Part shown: piece after piece, positions 10,197 to 20,005 of the stretch
Numbering within the stretch: position 1 is the first letter of the stretch
Layout: each line of letters starts with the position of its first letter
Assembly (NCBI GenBank): GCA_012932865.1
Contig: SAXG01000001.1
Coordinates: 1,043,693 to 1,107,692 of the forward strand
DNA: 64,000 nt
Source of the DNA: Amylostereum areolatum
Lineage: Eukaryota > Basidiomycota > Agaricomycetes > Russulales > Stereaceae
Direction of reading: 5' to 3'
The notes under the pieces: model-generated
Seen by the model: only the letters and a program-made list of their open reading frames with translations
What the model was told of the DNA's origin: nothing
Databases searched by the model: none
Made by a program: the position numbers and the translations under genes

Positions 10197-11526
10197 TCAG
10201 CGAAAAGCATCAGCGCGACCTAGATGATGGTGTATGGCGAGGGTGAGAGAACGCACCTTCTTCGTCATCTCGTATATGCGCCGTTGTCCGGCGAACAAAA
10301 TCGCTGCGGTAAGTACGCTTTGGACGAGCTTGCTGCTTACGCCCTTGTACAGCCCGCCGAGCCCCTCCTCGTCAACGATCGTGCGCAGACCGTGCAACGC
10401 GGATTGGTAACGTTGGGCATGTTCTTGACCCGCTTGAAGGCGAGACTTCACGACGCTGTGGGATCGATAGAATGAGGAGAGGCTGATACGAACGAGGCGG
10501 AAGACATACATGTAGGGGTATGTTGCGGATGTGGCCACTAGAAAGGCCCGTGTTAGAAACCACAATAATCGAATGTACAAGCGGGAAGATGTACCTAGCT
10601 TTGAGAGAGCCCCCAGCATGAAGAAGTCAGCGTCGGTCAACACGCCCGACGCCCCGCGTACTTTCCGCCGACGTACGAGCGCGTTCTTGAGCTGTTCGAA
10701 GACTGTATACTGCAACACAGGATTTACGACCAACACAAGAGCTGGGCCGATGCCGCGCCAGAATGCGGGAAGGCCCCCCGTGCGGAGGATGTAGGATATG
10801 GTGTCGAACATGCCTCGTTTCTTGGGCGAGGGGGAAACCGGGGATGCGGCTGGATCGGCGGAAGGATGTGAGGGTGTCATGGACTGGACAGCTTGGGAGG
10901 TTTGGATGACCCAAATGGGGTTGCTTATGAGGGTCGTCGCTGAGCCTATTCAATGTATCAAGTCAGTGGGCGGGGTAAATGTAGGAGCAAGGAGGATTTG
11001 CCTGCGATGAGACCTGCGAGCATTGACTCGAGGGTAGAAAGGCCCTTGCTCCCCGAGCGTGAATTGACTATAGCGCCCTTCGATCGTTCATAGAAGTAGT
11101 AATATACACTGCGGGGACATCATCGGCACTTGGACTTCGCGAACCTTCACAGACTGGACCTCGGAGGAAGAACATACCCGTTGGTGACTGCTATACCCAA
11201 TAAGCTAGAACTCAGCCCGCTGTACAGCCCGGTAACGCCTTCGCGCTTGATGATATCGAGGACCGCTTGGTACGTCGTCTGCACATTTCGCGGTCAGTCA
11301 ACCGGAGCCACAGGACCAACGAGCAGACGCGATGCGCACCTTGTCTTCATTTCTCGTTTCTACTGCGGCACGAGTCGATAAAACGACAAGGGGACTATGA
11401 TTCTACGAGATGAGCGATGGGGAGCGGCCGAATGCGGGGTTAAAACACTTGCTAGGTTGCGCTCATGGCGACTATGCCGCCTGCAGCTCCGGCGACGGAG
11501 TGGATGAGAGAATCGGAACTGGACAT
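10197..11526 (-). CDS. Peroxisomal-type mitochondrial carrier family protein (PMP47/Ant1-like)
   Basis: This is a six-helix solute carrier of the SLC25 family, probably moving adenine nucleotides or a related cofactor across an organelle membrane. MSSSDSLIHSVAGAAGG begins at 11526. The three carrier repeats are visible: YPLVVLSTR, SNPIWVIQTSQ, and SATYPYMYV...VVKSRLQ (signature split by an intron). The first motif ends in STR rather than the K/R-x-R of ADP/ATP carriers, as in PMP47/Ant1 proteins. The first intron (11395-11452) must start with GC (GCAAGT), because the exon otherwise meets an in-frame TAG. Another intron (10946-11001) also appears to use GC, or else GT 12 bases earlier with loss of LIAG. 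The 3' end is uncertain: unspliced reading stops at 10197, and a 37-nt intron would move the stop to 10100. Confidence 0.85.
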
Positions 11527-11817
11527 GGTTTGGACTATGTATGAGGGCGGGTTGAGGAAAGAAAGAAAACGACGGTCGTTATGTACCGGAGGGTAACATT
11601 TAAGAGCGGAGGCATGCGGGGAGCGGGGAAACTTGAGGGCGTCGGCGCGACGCGTCTTATCACATGCCTCTTACTCAAATATCATTGTATCATCACCAAG
11701 CTGCTGAAAGCACGTCTAGTAGCAGCTACTCACTGCAAGTCCCTACAGTATCCGATATCTTTCACAGCAACACCAATACATAGAGAAACATATAGGTCAA
11801 ACCCTGCATTCCCGGAC

Positions 11818-13236
11818 CTAAGCAAACGGATAATCATAGAAACTCTTGTTGTTCTGAGTGCCCTTCCTACTCTTCGCCGCAGACGAAGCTGCCAGTCGGC
11901 TCGAGACTCTGCGAGCCGGAGAGCGCGAAGGCGACGAGCCTGACCTTGTCCTCTCCCAAACTCGCGTCCGATATGGCACGGCTCGACGTGCACGCGGGGT
12001 ATCGTCGTCGGCGCTGAGTGACAACCCCTGCGTTGCCCGCTCAAGTTCGCGATCGCTGTCGGCGGACCATGCTCCGGCCTCGTTCACCGTGGCGCGGTAG
12101 AGAGATGCGATGGACCCCATTTCGGAACCTGCCTCTGCGTCCGACGCGATGTCGGAAAGGGCACCAATGGCTGAAACGTCGGGTTCCGAGGCAACGTCGG
12201 AAAGGCCATCAGCTGAGGTCTGCACATCGGAGAGTGAAAGGATATCCGAGTCGTAGGAAGAAAGTGACGAAAGGTCCGCGTCGGTAGATGGAGGGGTGAC
12301 AATGCCTGGGACCGGTATACGGGGGTTGGCGCGAGTATTGTTGGGTCGCAAGATGTAGGTAAGGCGGTGAGATGCCGTGTCCTTGCCTGCAAGAACGGGT
12401 TCGTGAGAAAACCTGACTATGTTGCACAGACGATGGTCTTACTGAAGCTGACGACATCATGATAGCGTGCACAACAATGTACAACATATCGTGCCCATGA
12501 GTCATCTTCGATCCACCAAACAAGTCGCCCGGGCATTCTCTGGACCTCCCTGACGCTGTCGTGGCCTCCAACAGCTCTTCCGGGAAAGTCGAACAGAGGT
12601 TCTTCAGTGGCAGATCCGATCACGACCTCGCCTTCCTCTAACCACTGCAAGAGATCCTCCTCGACGTCTTGCACAAGAGCTTGGGTACGAGGACCAGCCC
12701 GACGCAGATCTTTGCGCATCCCACGCTTGGACCTGCCAAATTGACCAGCCTGTGTCATCTGCTTGTCTGATTCGGGCACAGTTGTCGGCGGGAGGGATAC
12801 GTTCCGAGGGAGATAAGGCGGGAGCGGTACAGGAAATGTCGCGTTCTTGACCGCATGCATGGGTTCCACGTCGCGTTTCGAAGGTGCAGCGACATAGGGA
12901 TTGCCATTGAACAAGGCTGGATAGTACGCCGCAACTCGTCGGCACATATGCGAGCGACAATCGAAAAGGAGGCATACCGTTCTCTTTGCGTCTCACCCAG
13001 CGTTTACCCTCGTTATCATCGCGCCGAACGTTCTTTCTTGATATAGCGGGTGCAGCCTTGGGCCGAGTCTGCCCAAATTCTGCGTCTAGGTGGGCAAGAC
13101 GGGAGCTGAGATCGCTGTTGCGGAGGATTGCAGGGAAGGAGAGGGGCACCTGCAAAGCATCGGTAGGAGCTACTGCGACTGTGATGGCCTTTGAATCTTC
13201 ACTGAGTGATACAGGATGGTGAGTAGATTCCTTCAT
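11818..13236 (-). CDS. R3H-associated N-terminal domain / R3H-type nucleic-acid-binding protein
   Basis: ATG 13236 begins MKESTHHPVSLSEDSKAI. Upstream in-frame codons to 13296 lack an ATG. Exon 2 carries the hallmark of the R3H-associated domain, NGNPYVAAPSKRDVEP, then RRAGPRTQALVQDVEEDLLQ. An R3H-like region follows with MPGRLVWWIEDDSWARYVVH and CCARYHDVVSFSK. R3H domains bind single-stranded nucleic acid. The C-terminal third is Ser/Asp-rich and disordered (SSLSSYDSDILSLSDVQTS) and ends in KSFYDYPFA. Two introns join the exons in frame (acceptors ATCCAG and TTGCAG). The function of the family in fungi is poorly defined. The domain assignment is from motif recall and is moderately sure. Confidence 0.65.
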
Positions 13237-13356
13237 GATTGCAAGGTTGATCGACGAAAGTGAGGACGAGTGGGCGCGGTTATCGTCGGTAAACAAGATG
13301 GGATGTCAACGCGTCAGCCCGAGCTCTGTCTACATCACGTATCTGGTCCAAAGAAC

Positions 13357-13457
13357 GGCTCAATGGTCTAGTAGTATGATTCCTGCTTCGGGTTAATCCC
13401 GCATGCGATGTGTGCAGAAGATGCAGGAGGTCCCGGGTTCAATTCCCGGTTGAGCCC
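13357..13457 (+). tRNA. tRNA-Pro(CGG) with a 29-nt intron
   Basis: The acceptor stem GGCTCAA/TTGAGCC, T arm CCGGG-TTCAATT-CCCGG and anticodon stem CCTGC/GCAGG are all intact. The anticodon loop reads TTCGGG before the intron, giving anticodon CGG. The intron sits at the canonical position after base 37 and contains CCCG, which can pair with the anticodon as in other fungal pre-tRNAs. A TTTTT run follows within 10 bp as a Pol III stop. Confidence 0.92.
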
Positions 13458-13469
13458 GCGTTGCTTTTT

Positions 13470-13530
13470 GCCACCAGTTGAGTACAACTGGCGGCCGGTT
13501 CAATGGTTCATACTAGAATCTAGATTCTAG
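13470..13530. repeat. Hairpin and 18-bp perfect palindrome downstream of tRNA-Pro
   Basis: GCCACCAGTTG (13470-13480) and CAACTGGCGGC (13485-13495) form an 11-bp stem with one mismatch and a 4-base loop, right after the tRNA T-run. A perfect palindrome CTAGAATCTAGATTCTAG follows at 13513-13530. The sequence on to 13856 is otherwise AT-rich and without a gene. Confidence 0.6.
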
Positions 13531-13856
13531 ATTACTTTAATACTTAGAGTTAGTAGCACAGTACTACCACACAAGATAATTACTCTAGATACTAGACCGA
13601 TACACCGCAGTACGTACAACGGCGGGTACAATAGGATACAATATGTACTTTCACCGCCTTGTCATACATACACTCTTGTTATCCTCGGCGATTACCAGAG
13701 TAAGGCGTAATTATACGGAGGTCGAGTCCTAAAGCTGATGGTAAAGTTTGTTGCGGGCATGAGTTATGCGTAATGAAGTACATCGGCAACGACCTTTCTG
13801 ACAAGGAGAAGGAAACCAACCTCAACTACCTGCGACACTGTGTCGCCACAAGAGCC

Positions 13857-14956
13857 CTAACAGCGTCTACCTCGAGCCCCTGCTCCTCCACCCGCAGGTA
13901 CTCTCCGTTTACGAAACATACTACCTCCTGACGGCGCTTCGGCTGGGATGGTAAGCGTACCAATCTCCTCTTCCTTCGCAGGCTCCTCCTTGACGGGGAC
14001 AGGATCGGTGGTCGACGTCGTGTCCGCATCTTCATGATTTACCGATGGTAAAGACGACTCTCCGGCCTTTCTCCATTTTGTCGCCGTCCATTTAGGTACT
14101 GTGGTCGCCTGTGACACATGAGAAGTGGAAGAGCTGGCGGTAAGGGGGTCGGCCTCCCCGCCGAGTATACCATTCGCTTTCGGTCCAACCGTCTCTTCTG
14201 TGCTTTCTTCTTTCTTCAGCCTCGGCTTGATAGGGATGATACCGGGGTCGTACAGCTCCCCCAACCCCACGCTCGCAGTCTTCTTCCGCAATTTCCATCC
14301 ACGTCCGCTCTCGTCATCTTCCTCCAATGTACGCTTTGTCCCCGCCTTCACATCGCCGTCATCGTGCTCAAGCTGTGTATCGACATCGGCTGGTGGAACC
14401 TGACTTGTAGCAGTCGGAGCTGGCGAATGAGAAGGTGTGCTATCAATGAACTGCCATTCGCCGACATAGCCTTGCGTTTGTCGACGTTCTGCCTCGACGC
14501 GTGCATGTTCGATGTCAGGGTCGGTGTAACCTAGAGACTCCGCAGTAGAATAGTTTGAAAAAGCTCCAGCAGGCTTGGGAGGTTTCTTGCTCGAGGCTGC
14601 AACGGGTGGTGGAGGTACCCGGGACGAGCTCGCGGATGAGACCTTCGCATGCCCCGCGCCTACATCTTGGGCAAAGGCTGCTTGAGCTGCCTGACACAAA
14701 TCCACGTTAGAATTCAAGTAATACAACATATGACATTCGCACTCACCTGATCTATCCTCGCCATCTCTCGCTCTTCCTCCTCCAAGTCCTTCTTCCGCTT
14801 CTCCCCGGCCTTGTAGAGTCCACGGACGAAGCGCTCCTTGTTACCCTTGTGACGCATGCCATTCTCGTGGTGCTGTCTTGACGGGGCATCATCAGCGATA
14901 TATGTGTCGCAGTATTTACAGAAGTAGCGCTTTTTCGAGACCCAGTATTCGCTCAT
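13857..14956 (-). CDS. U1-type zinc-finger splicing factor, WBP4/FBP21-like
   Basis: This is a predicted spliceosome-associated protein. The N-terminus MSEYWVSKKRYFCKYCDTYI contains the first half of a U1/matrin-type C2H2 finger (CKYC), with the histidine half in RQHHENGMRHKGN. A charged coiled segment KDLEEEEREMARIDQ ends exon 1. A 56-bp intron (14691-14746) leads into AAQAAFAQDVGAGHAK. The remainder is disordered with Lys/Glu-rich patches and WQFIDSTPSH, ending in MFRKRRVPAGGGAGARGRRC. Animal WBP4 has tandem WW domains after the finger; here I see no clear WW pair, so the name rests on the finger, the charged linker and the C-terminal SMFRKRR-type motif. It is divergently arranged with the SLC49-like gene, 510 bp apart. 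Confidence 0.72.
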
Positions 14957-15466
14957 GATGGAAGATCCTGGATGAGGAGGAGGTCACGAAGTCGTGATGA
15001 CAGAACGTGACCATTGTCGTGAATCGTGATCGCGTGATCTGTACCTCGAGCCCGGAATGGCTGCCCAATGGCTGCCTCTGCTAATCTGGACTTATGCACT
15101 CACGCCGGTTCCCGTCTCCTGTCTCCAGATTCTCCTGGCAGTGTATATACCGCTCCATTGCAATTGCAAGAAAATATCAAACCGGTGACTTCCCTTACGG
15201 CTTGAGGGGTGCGCCTATGGCACAGGCTTGACGGAGGTCACACGAACTTTGTCCGCGTGGCCGGGACTGGTTAGATCAATTGCACATGTCATATTATCAG
15301 GACCCAGTTCTCAATTCTCACTGCTCACTGCGCTCACCGTTCAACTTATCGCGTCTTCGCCCCCTGGCCTTCTGTGTCAAATCCCTGGGAGCTTCTCGAT
15401 TTCTGGATGTAGGTTTCCCTCTCCACCGCCATCTCCACACCTTGGTCCGCCGTCCCCTGAAGCGAA
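14957..15466. promoter_or_regulatory. Shared upstream region of the WBP4-like and SLC49-like genes
   Basis: This 510-bp divergent intergenic region has no coding signal. It contains repeats of TCGTGA-like sequence near 14990-15035 and a run of pyrimidine-rich sequence before ATG 15467. It must hold both promoters. Confidence 0.4.
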
Positions 15467-17593
15467 ATGGAGCCGGAAAGCGCAGAAGGGCGGGCGTTAT
15501 CGTGGAAGAGTAGCCGGCGGGACTCTACTCTAGTTGTCAGCGATGTGAAGGACGAAGTGGAACAGACCGATGGAATGGTCATGGAGGAGTCTAGGTTGTC
15601 CAACGCGCAGGGACCGTACCGATTGTACAAACGACGGTGGTTCGGAGTATTTGCTCTGGTGTGTAGCAACCGCTCCCCACTGCGCGACGAATCTGACACT
15701 GGAGCAGTTTGCGCTAGAAACAGTCGCATCTATGAGTTGGCCTTGGTTTGGGCCTATATCAAACAATGGTACGTTTTTCCCATTGCGCCGTAAGCTGAGG
15801 ACATCCACTAACAAAGCCCACTGCAGTTGTGGATGAATTTGGTTTTACCCTGGATCAAGTGAACTGGCTAGGCAACATCATTGCATGCGCGTACCTCATC
15901 ACATCCTTCCTCACGCCGGTGGTGGTGAAGCGCTATGGGATTAGAACCTGCGTGCGTTTCGTGTATCGTTCAATATCCATCCAAATGTATTCTCACGATT
16001 GTCTTAGTGCTATATCGCAACTATTCTTCTTCTCATCTCTGCCTGGGTCCGTTACGCAGGCACCGCCCGGTCCCTGTCCAAGGAAGGTTCCTACGCTGTA
16101 ATTCTCGTCGGCCAGGTATTATACGTCTGGAGAGCGCTTTGGTTCATGCTGACCTCCTCGAGCCAGCTTCTCTCAGGCTTATCGCAACCGGTCTTCCAAA
16201 TCTTGGCGCCGAAGTATTCTGAAGTCTGGTTTGATCTGAAAGGTCGCACCACTGCCACTATGATTATTTCTATAGGTGCGTCTTTAAGTTTAAGTGGTTG
16301 GCACCCGTCTGGTTGCTTATATGACTCTGCACAGCAAATCCCATTGGAGGCGCTCTGGGCCAACTTTTCTCGCCCCTATTCAGTGATACCAGGCAGTCGG
16401 TACGTTCTCCACGATCTACGGTATCTACCCTTTCCCCTCATGTTGTCTAGATACTCGTCTTGGGGATAATAGCCACTGCTGTTACACCTTTTGTCTTCCT
16501 TGTTTTGGAAGCCCCGCCCACTCCACCAAGTGTGTACACTTTCATCACCACTGCTGCATACTTATGCACCAAATCCACCAGCCTTCTCTGGCTCCAGGGA
16601 TTCTCCATCTATCAAATCACTGCTCTTTGCTGTGCTCGGACGACGTACAAACCCTGACGCCTCTATGACACGCAGAGAGCGGATCGACTTCGGACTTCTT
16701 GTCCTCATGTTTGCAGTATTACTTGCTGCGTAAGCTATTCATATTCTTATCTAGTTGACATACTTACAGAGTCGTGTTCTCTCTTCAGAATCAACAGTTT
16801 CTCTGTTCTGACATCGCAGTGGCTGGTACGTGTGTTGATTAAGATTTGTAATCCTTTTTTTTACTTTACATGTTGATTGTAGGAACCCCTTGGATATTCT
16901 GACGATATCTCAGGCCTTATGGGCGCAGCTCTTCTTATAGCTGGAATAATCGCTGCACTTGTGACTGCACCTCTATTCGATCGTGTCTTCACTCACCACC
17001 TCGCCGCCACAATACGTGTTCTGTGTCCTACCATCGGCGCCGCATGGCTTTCGTTGATATGGGCTGGTATGTATCCACTGCCCGCTCGCGCTTCACGTCT
17101 AATATCTTGTATCACAGTACGCCCAGACAACACTGGTGCTCTCTTCGGTGTGCTCGTAATCATTGGCGCCTGTTCCGTCACGCTTCTACCCATCGCTTTG
17201 GAACTTGCATGTGAATTGACTCGAAACGCCGACGGCAGTTCTGCAGTGCTATGGTTTTTGTGAGTGGTCTGTCTTGACGAGCAATAGAGTGGCCCAGGCT
17301 GACTTGGCCTTAGCGGCAATTTATTCTGCATCATCTTCCTCTTGTGTACGGTTCTCTACAGTTTTTGTGTTTTCGTTGCCGAGCTGACGTTCGAACATTT
17401 TGTAGCCCAAGGTGCCCTACGAGCCCCGCCGACCGCGGACCCGCCCCTCAATATGCATCGCGCCATCATATTCAATGGCGCATGGTGTCTGGCAACATCC
17501 CTGTTCGTATTTCTTTTCCGCGGTCAGCAAGTAAGGAGGGAACTGGACGAGAAGATGAACCAAGGAGGTTCTCCCCCTCCCCCGACCCGGTAG
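15467..17593 (+). CDS. SLC49-type MFS transporter (FLVCR/DIRC2-like)
   Basis: ATG 15467 begins MEPESAEGRALSWKSSRRDS. After a cytosolic N-terminus ending YRLYKRRWFGVFAL, spliced exons give TVASMSWPWFGPISNNVVDE then FTLDQVNWLGNIIACAYL. The M-S-W-x-W-F-G-P-I segment and the V-N-W-L-G-N motif are characteristic of the SLC49 family. Later helices include LSGLSQPVFQILAPKYSE, SIGANPIGGALGQLFSP-type sequence, GIIATAVTPFVFLVLEAPPTPP and NGAWCLATSLFVFLFRGQQ. The stop is at 17593. Animal relatives carry haem, choline or pyridoxine, but the fungal substrate is unknown. About ten short introns. Confidence 0.82.
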
Positions 17594-17987
17594 ACGCGTG
17601 ATGGGGCCGGTTTCTTATGATTGATTTTGTGTTATTGGGATGTTGAGGGGGAAGGCCTAAGGGCTCACCGCGCTCTGCCGATAATGCTGATCCTGTCTGT
17701 CCTTTTCATTGTTGCTTAGTTTCTGGTGCATGCGGCCGTTAGTCGGTGTACAGTATCCTTGTCATTTGTTGTAGAGTACGTGAAATTACGATTATTATCG
17801 GGCTATTGTTTATTCAGAAGTCAGAAGAAGTCCATCTAATGGTGATCCACGAGAGGGTAGCTTGAAGGCGTTGAAACCATTCTTCCGTATTCCCGTCGAG
17901 GCTCGGAATGATCACGTGACGTAGGAAATTACGAGTCTAAGACGCGTGTATCATACCAATTACTTACATACAACGTCGGGCAGCTCT
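17594..17987. promoter_or_regulatory. Intergenic region upstream of mtTFB with an E-box/CRE-like site
   Basis: The 394 bp contain the 3' flank of the SLC49-like gene and the mtTFB promoter. ATCACGTGACGTA at 17911-17923 joins a CACGTG E-box to a TGACGTA CRE-like core. ACGCGT lies at 17942-17947. No other structure was noted. Confidence 0.35.
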
Positions 17988-19841
17988 ATGTCTCTGGCTC
18001 TTGGATGGCTTGCGCGCCCACTTCGAGTACCTCAGCGCGCTCGCCCGCTTTTGCGTCGTTCTCTGTCCTCATCACTCCTCCAAGCTACAATCCCATTCGC
18101 TACTCCTGACGGCACCGAATCCGTGGTCAAGCAGTCCTCCAATACTAGCTCTCTGACCACGCGCCCCCCTGGACAGAAGAGGAAGCGTCGAACGAAGGAG
18201 GAAGTCCAAGCACAACGTGAAGCAGGACAGGCTCTCAAGGAAGAGCGTAGAGTTGCTCGAGAAGCGAAGGCCGCGCTCAGGGCCGCGAACGCGGTCGTCC
18301 CAGCTCGAAGAGGGCATACCTCGTCGTCAAACATCCCATTCATATCCAACATACCACCCGAATACGCCAAGTTCCCCCCGCTCCCTCCCTTGAACACATG
18401 GCGCGACACCTTTCCTAGATTGCAGCAAGTCCGCGATCGCATCTCACTACGCAATCCACTTTCTTCCATGCAGGTAGCACAGGCCTTTGTAGGCTCCGAT
18501 TGGTCGGACAGCGGGAAACCGAAGACGGTCGTCGAGGCGTTCCCGGGTAAGTTAGACCATTACAGCGTTGACCTCTGCTGTGCTGTAGACTAACATGTCG
18601 TAGGGCCTGGTGCGCTGTCCCGCGGGTTGCTGACACTACCCCCCTCCAAATTGGGGAAACTCATCATTCTCGAGGACTATGAGCCATATCTCGAATATCT
18701 CAGGGTGAGTTATCTGCTTTGCGTACGTGATGTTCTGACCATGCCCTTCATAGCCATTAGAGCTTGTTGACCCACGTGTAAAAGTCGTACCGTTGAGCGG
18801 CTTTACCTGGGATACATATAGGGTTTTGGAGGATGAGAGAATATTGGACCCTGAGACTATCGACTGGAACGACGGAAGTATGGAAATCTTGCTACTTCTC
18901 CCTGCTGTTACTCACCTGCCGCAGTACACCCTTCCTTGCAGTTTATCATACATATCCCTCAAAGTATCTCCGGAGAGCAGTTTGTCGCGCAGTTGCTCAG
19001 ATGCATACCTGAACGATCGTGGCTGTTCAAGTACGGTCGTGTGCCGATGAGCTTTCTGCTTTCGGATTGGGTTTGGCGAGTGCGTGGCTTATTTTCTCTC
19101 TTTAGCGTGCTCGCTGCTGACTGGCGCTTTGATCACGTAGCGTGTATCAGCGAACGTTGACGCGACGGAGAGATGCAAACTGAGCGTTATCGCGGAAGCA
19201 ACGGCAGACATTCGTCTTGCGCTGCCGTCAGAACTCCTCCAACCATTCGACGACCATTTCCATCCCACACGCACTGCTTATAACCAGTTGGCAGATACCC
19301 GTAAACCTGAAGCGCGTCGGCTTGGTACCCCTTATGTGGCGGCCACCATTGTCCCGCACCAGACCCAGGTAAACGCTGTGGATGCCTCCTACGAAGACAA
19401 TGTTGATCGCTGATATCAGTCACGGTTAGTTAATCGACAAGGGCATGCTTGACAAGTGGGATTATATTTTGCGTCGATTGTTTGTGCAAAAATCGACACC
19501 CTTGCGAAAATCGATTAGGTGCGTTGATCTCCTCTAGACCTTTCCCTTCTTTTGTCGACCTTTCTCGCGTGCCAGTTCGTTGGCCCCGGGTGCCGAGGTA
19601 CTTTTGAAAACTCTGACGGACCCGTCGCTCCCTCCCGAGCAGCAGGTCGATGTCCGACAACGCAATCGGGATCTATCGGTCGCTGATTGGGCTTTACTGT
19701 TCCGAGCTTTTCATGCGTGGCCGTTTGCCCCCGAAGTATCTATCGTTTTGCTCTAATGTAACAGATACATTCGCTGACGTCTCCTCTCAGGACCTTGCCA
19801 TCGACTCGTTCTTAAGTGAAGACGACCGGGCCTATCGATAA
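17988..19841 (+). CDS. Mitochondrial rRNA adenine dimethyltransferase / transcription factor B (mtTFB, Mtf1-like)
   Basis: This is a Rossmann-fold SAM-binding protein of the KsgA/Dim1 family that in fungi acts as the mitochondrial RNA polymerase specificity factor, a 12S/15S rRNA methyltransferase, or both. ATG 17988 starts MSLALGWLARPLRVPQRA, an Arg-rich mitochondrial presequence. A Lys/Arg/Glu-rich linker follows (KRKRRTKEEVQAQREAGQ). The catalytic fold starts near NPLSSMQVAQAFVGSDW; motif I reads VVEAFPGGPGALSRGLL across an intron, and the acidic SAM contact lies in LIILEDYEPYLEYL. FGRVPMSF-type sequence is seen as KYGRVPMSFLLSDWVWR. The end is LAIDSFLSEDDRAYR at 19841. About seven introns. 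It converges with CTF4, 164 bp between stops. Confidence 0.82.
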
Positions 19842-20005
19842 AACGCTGCGTGTGTCCTTTTAATAACAGTGCGACTAGGGCCAATACTATACACAATATA
19901 CATACACATATCGATTCAATAGCGAGAAAACTAGTGTGAAGAGAATGATATGGGATCGTATTCCTGAGGCATAAGAAGACCCTGGAGAATCAATACTGTA
20001 CCTCC

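Noticed and set aside
13236..13296. Start of the R3H protein at 13296
   Set aside because: That frame begins with TTG at 13296; the first ATG is at 13236.
17946..17987. mtTFB start at 17946
   Set aside because: The codon there is GTG and overlaps the ACGCGT box; ATG 17988 gives a good mitochondrial presequence.
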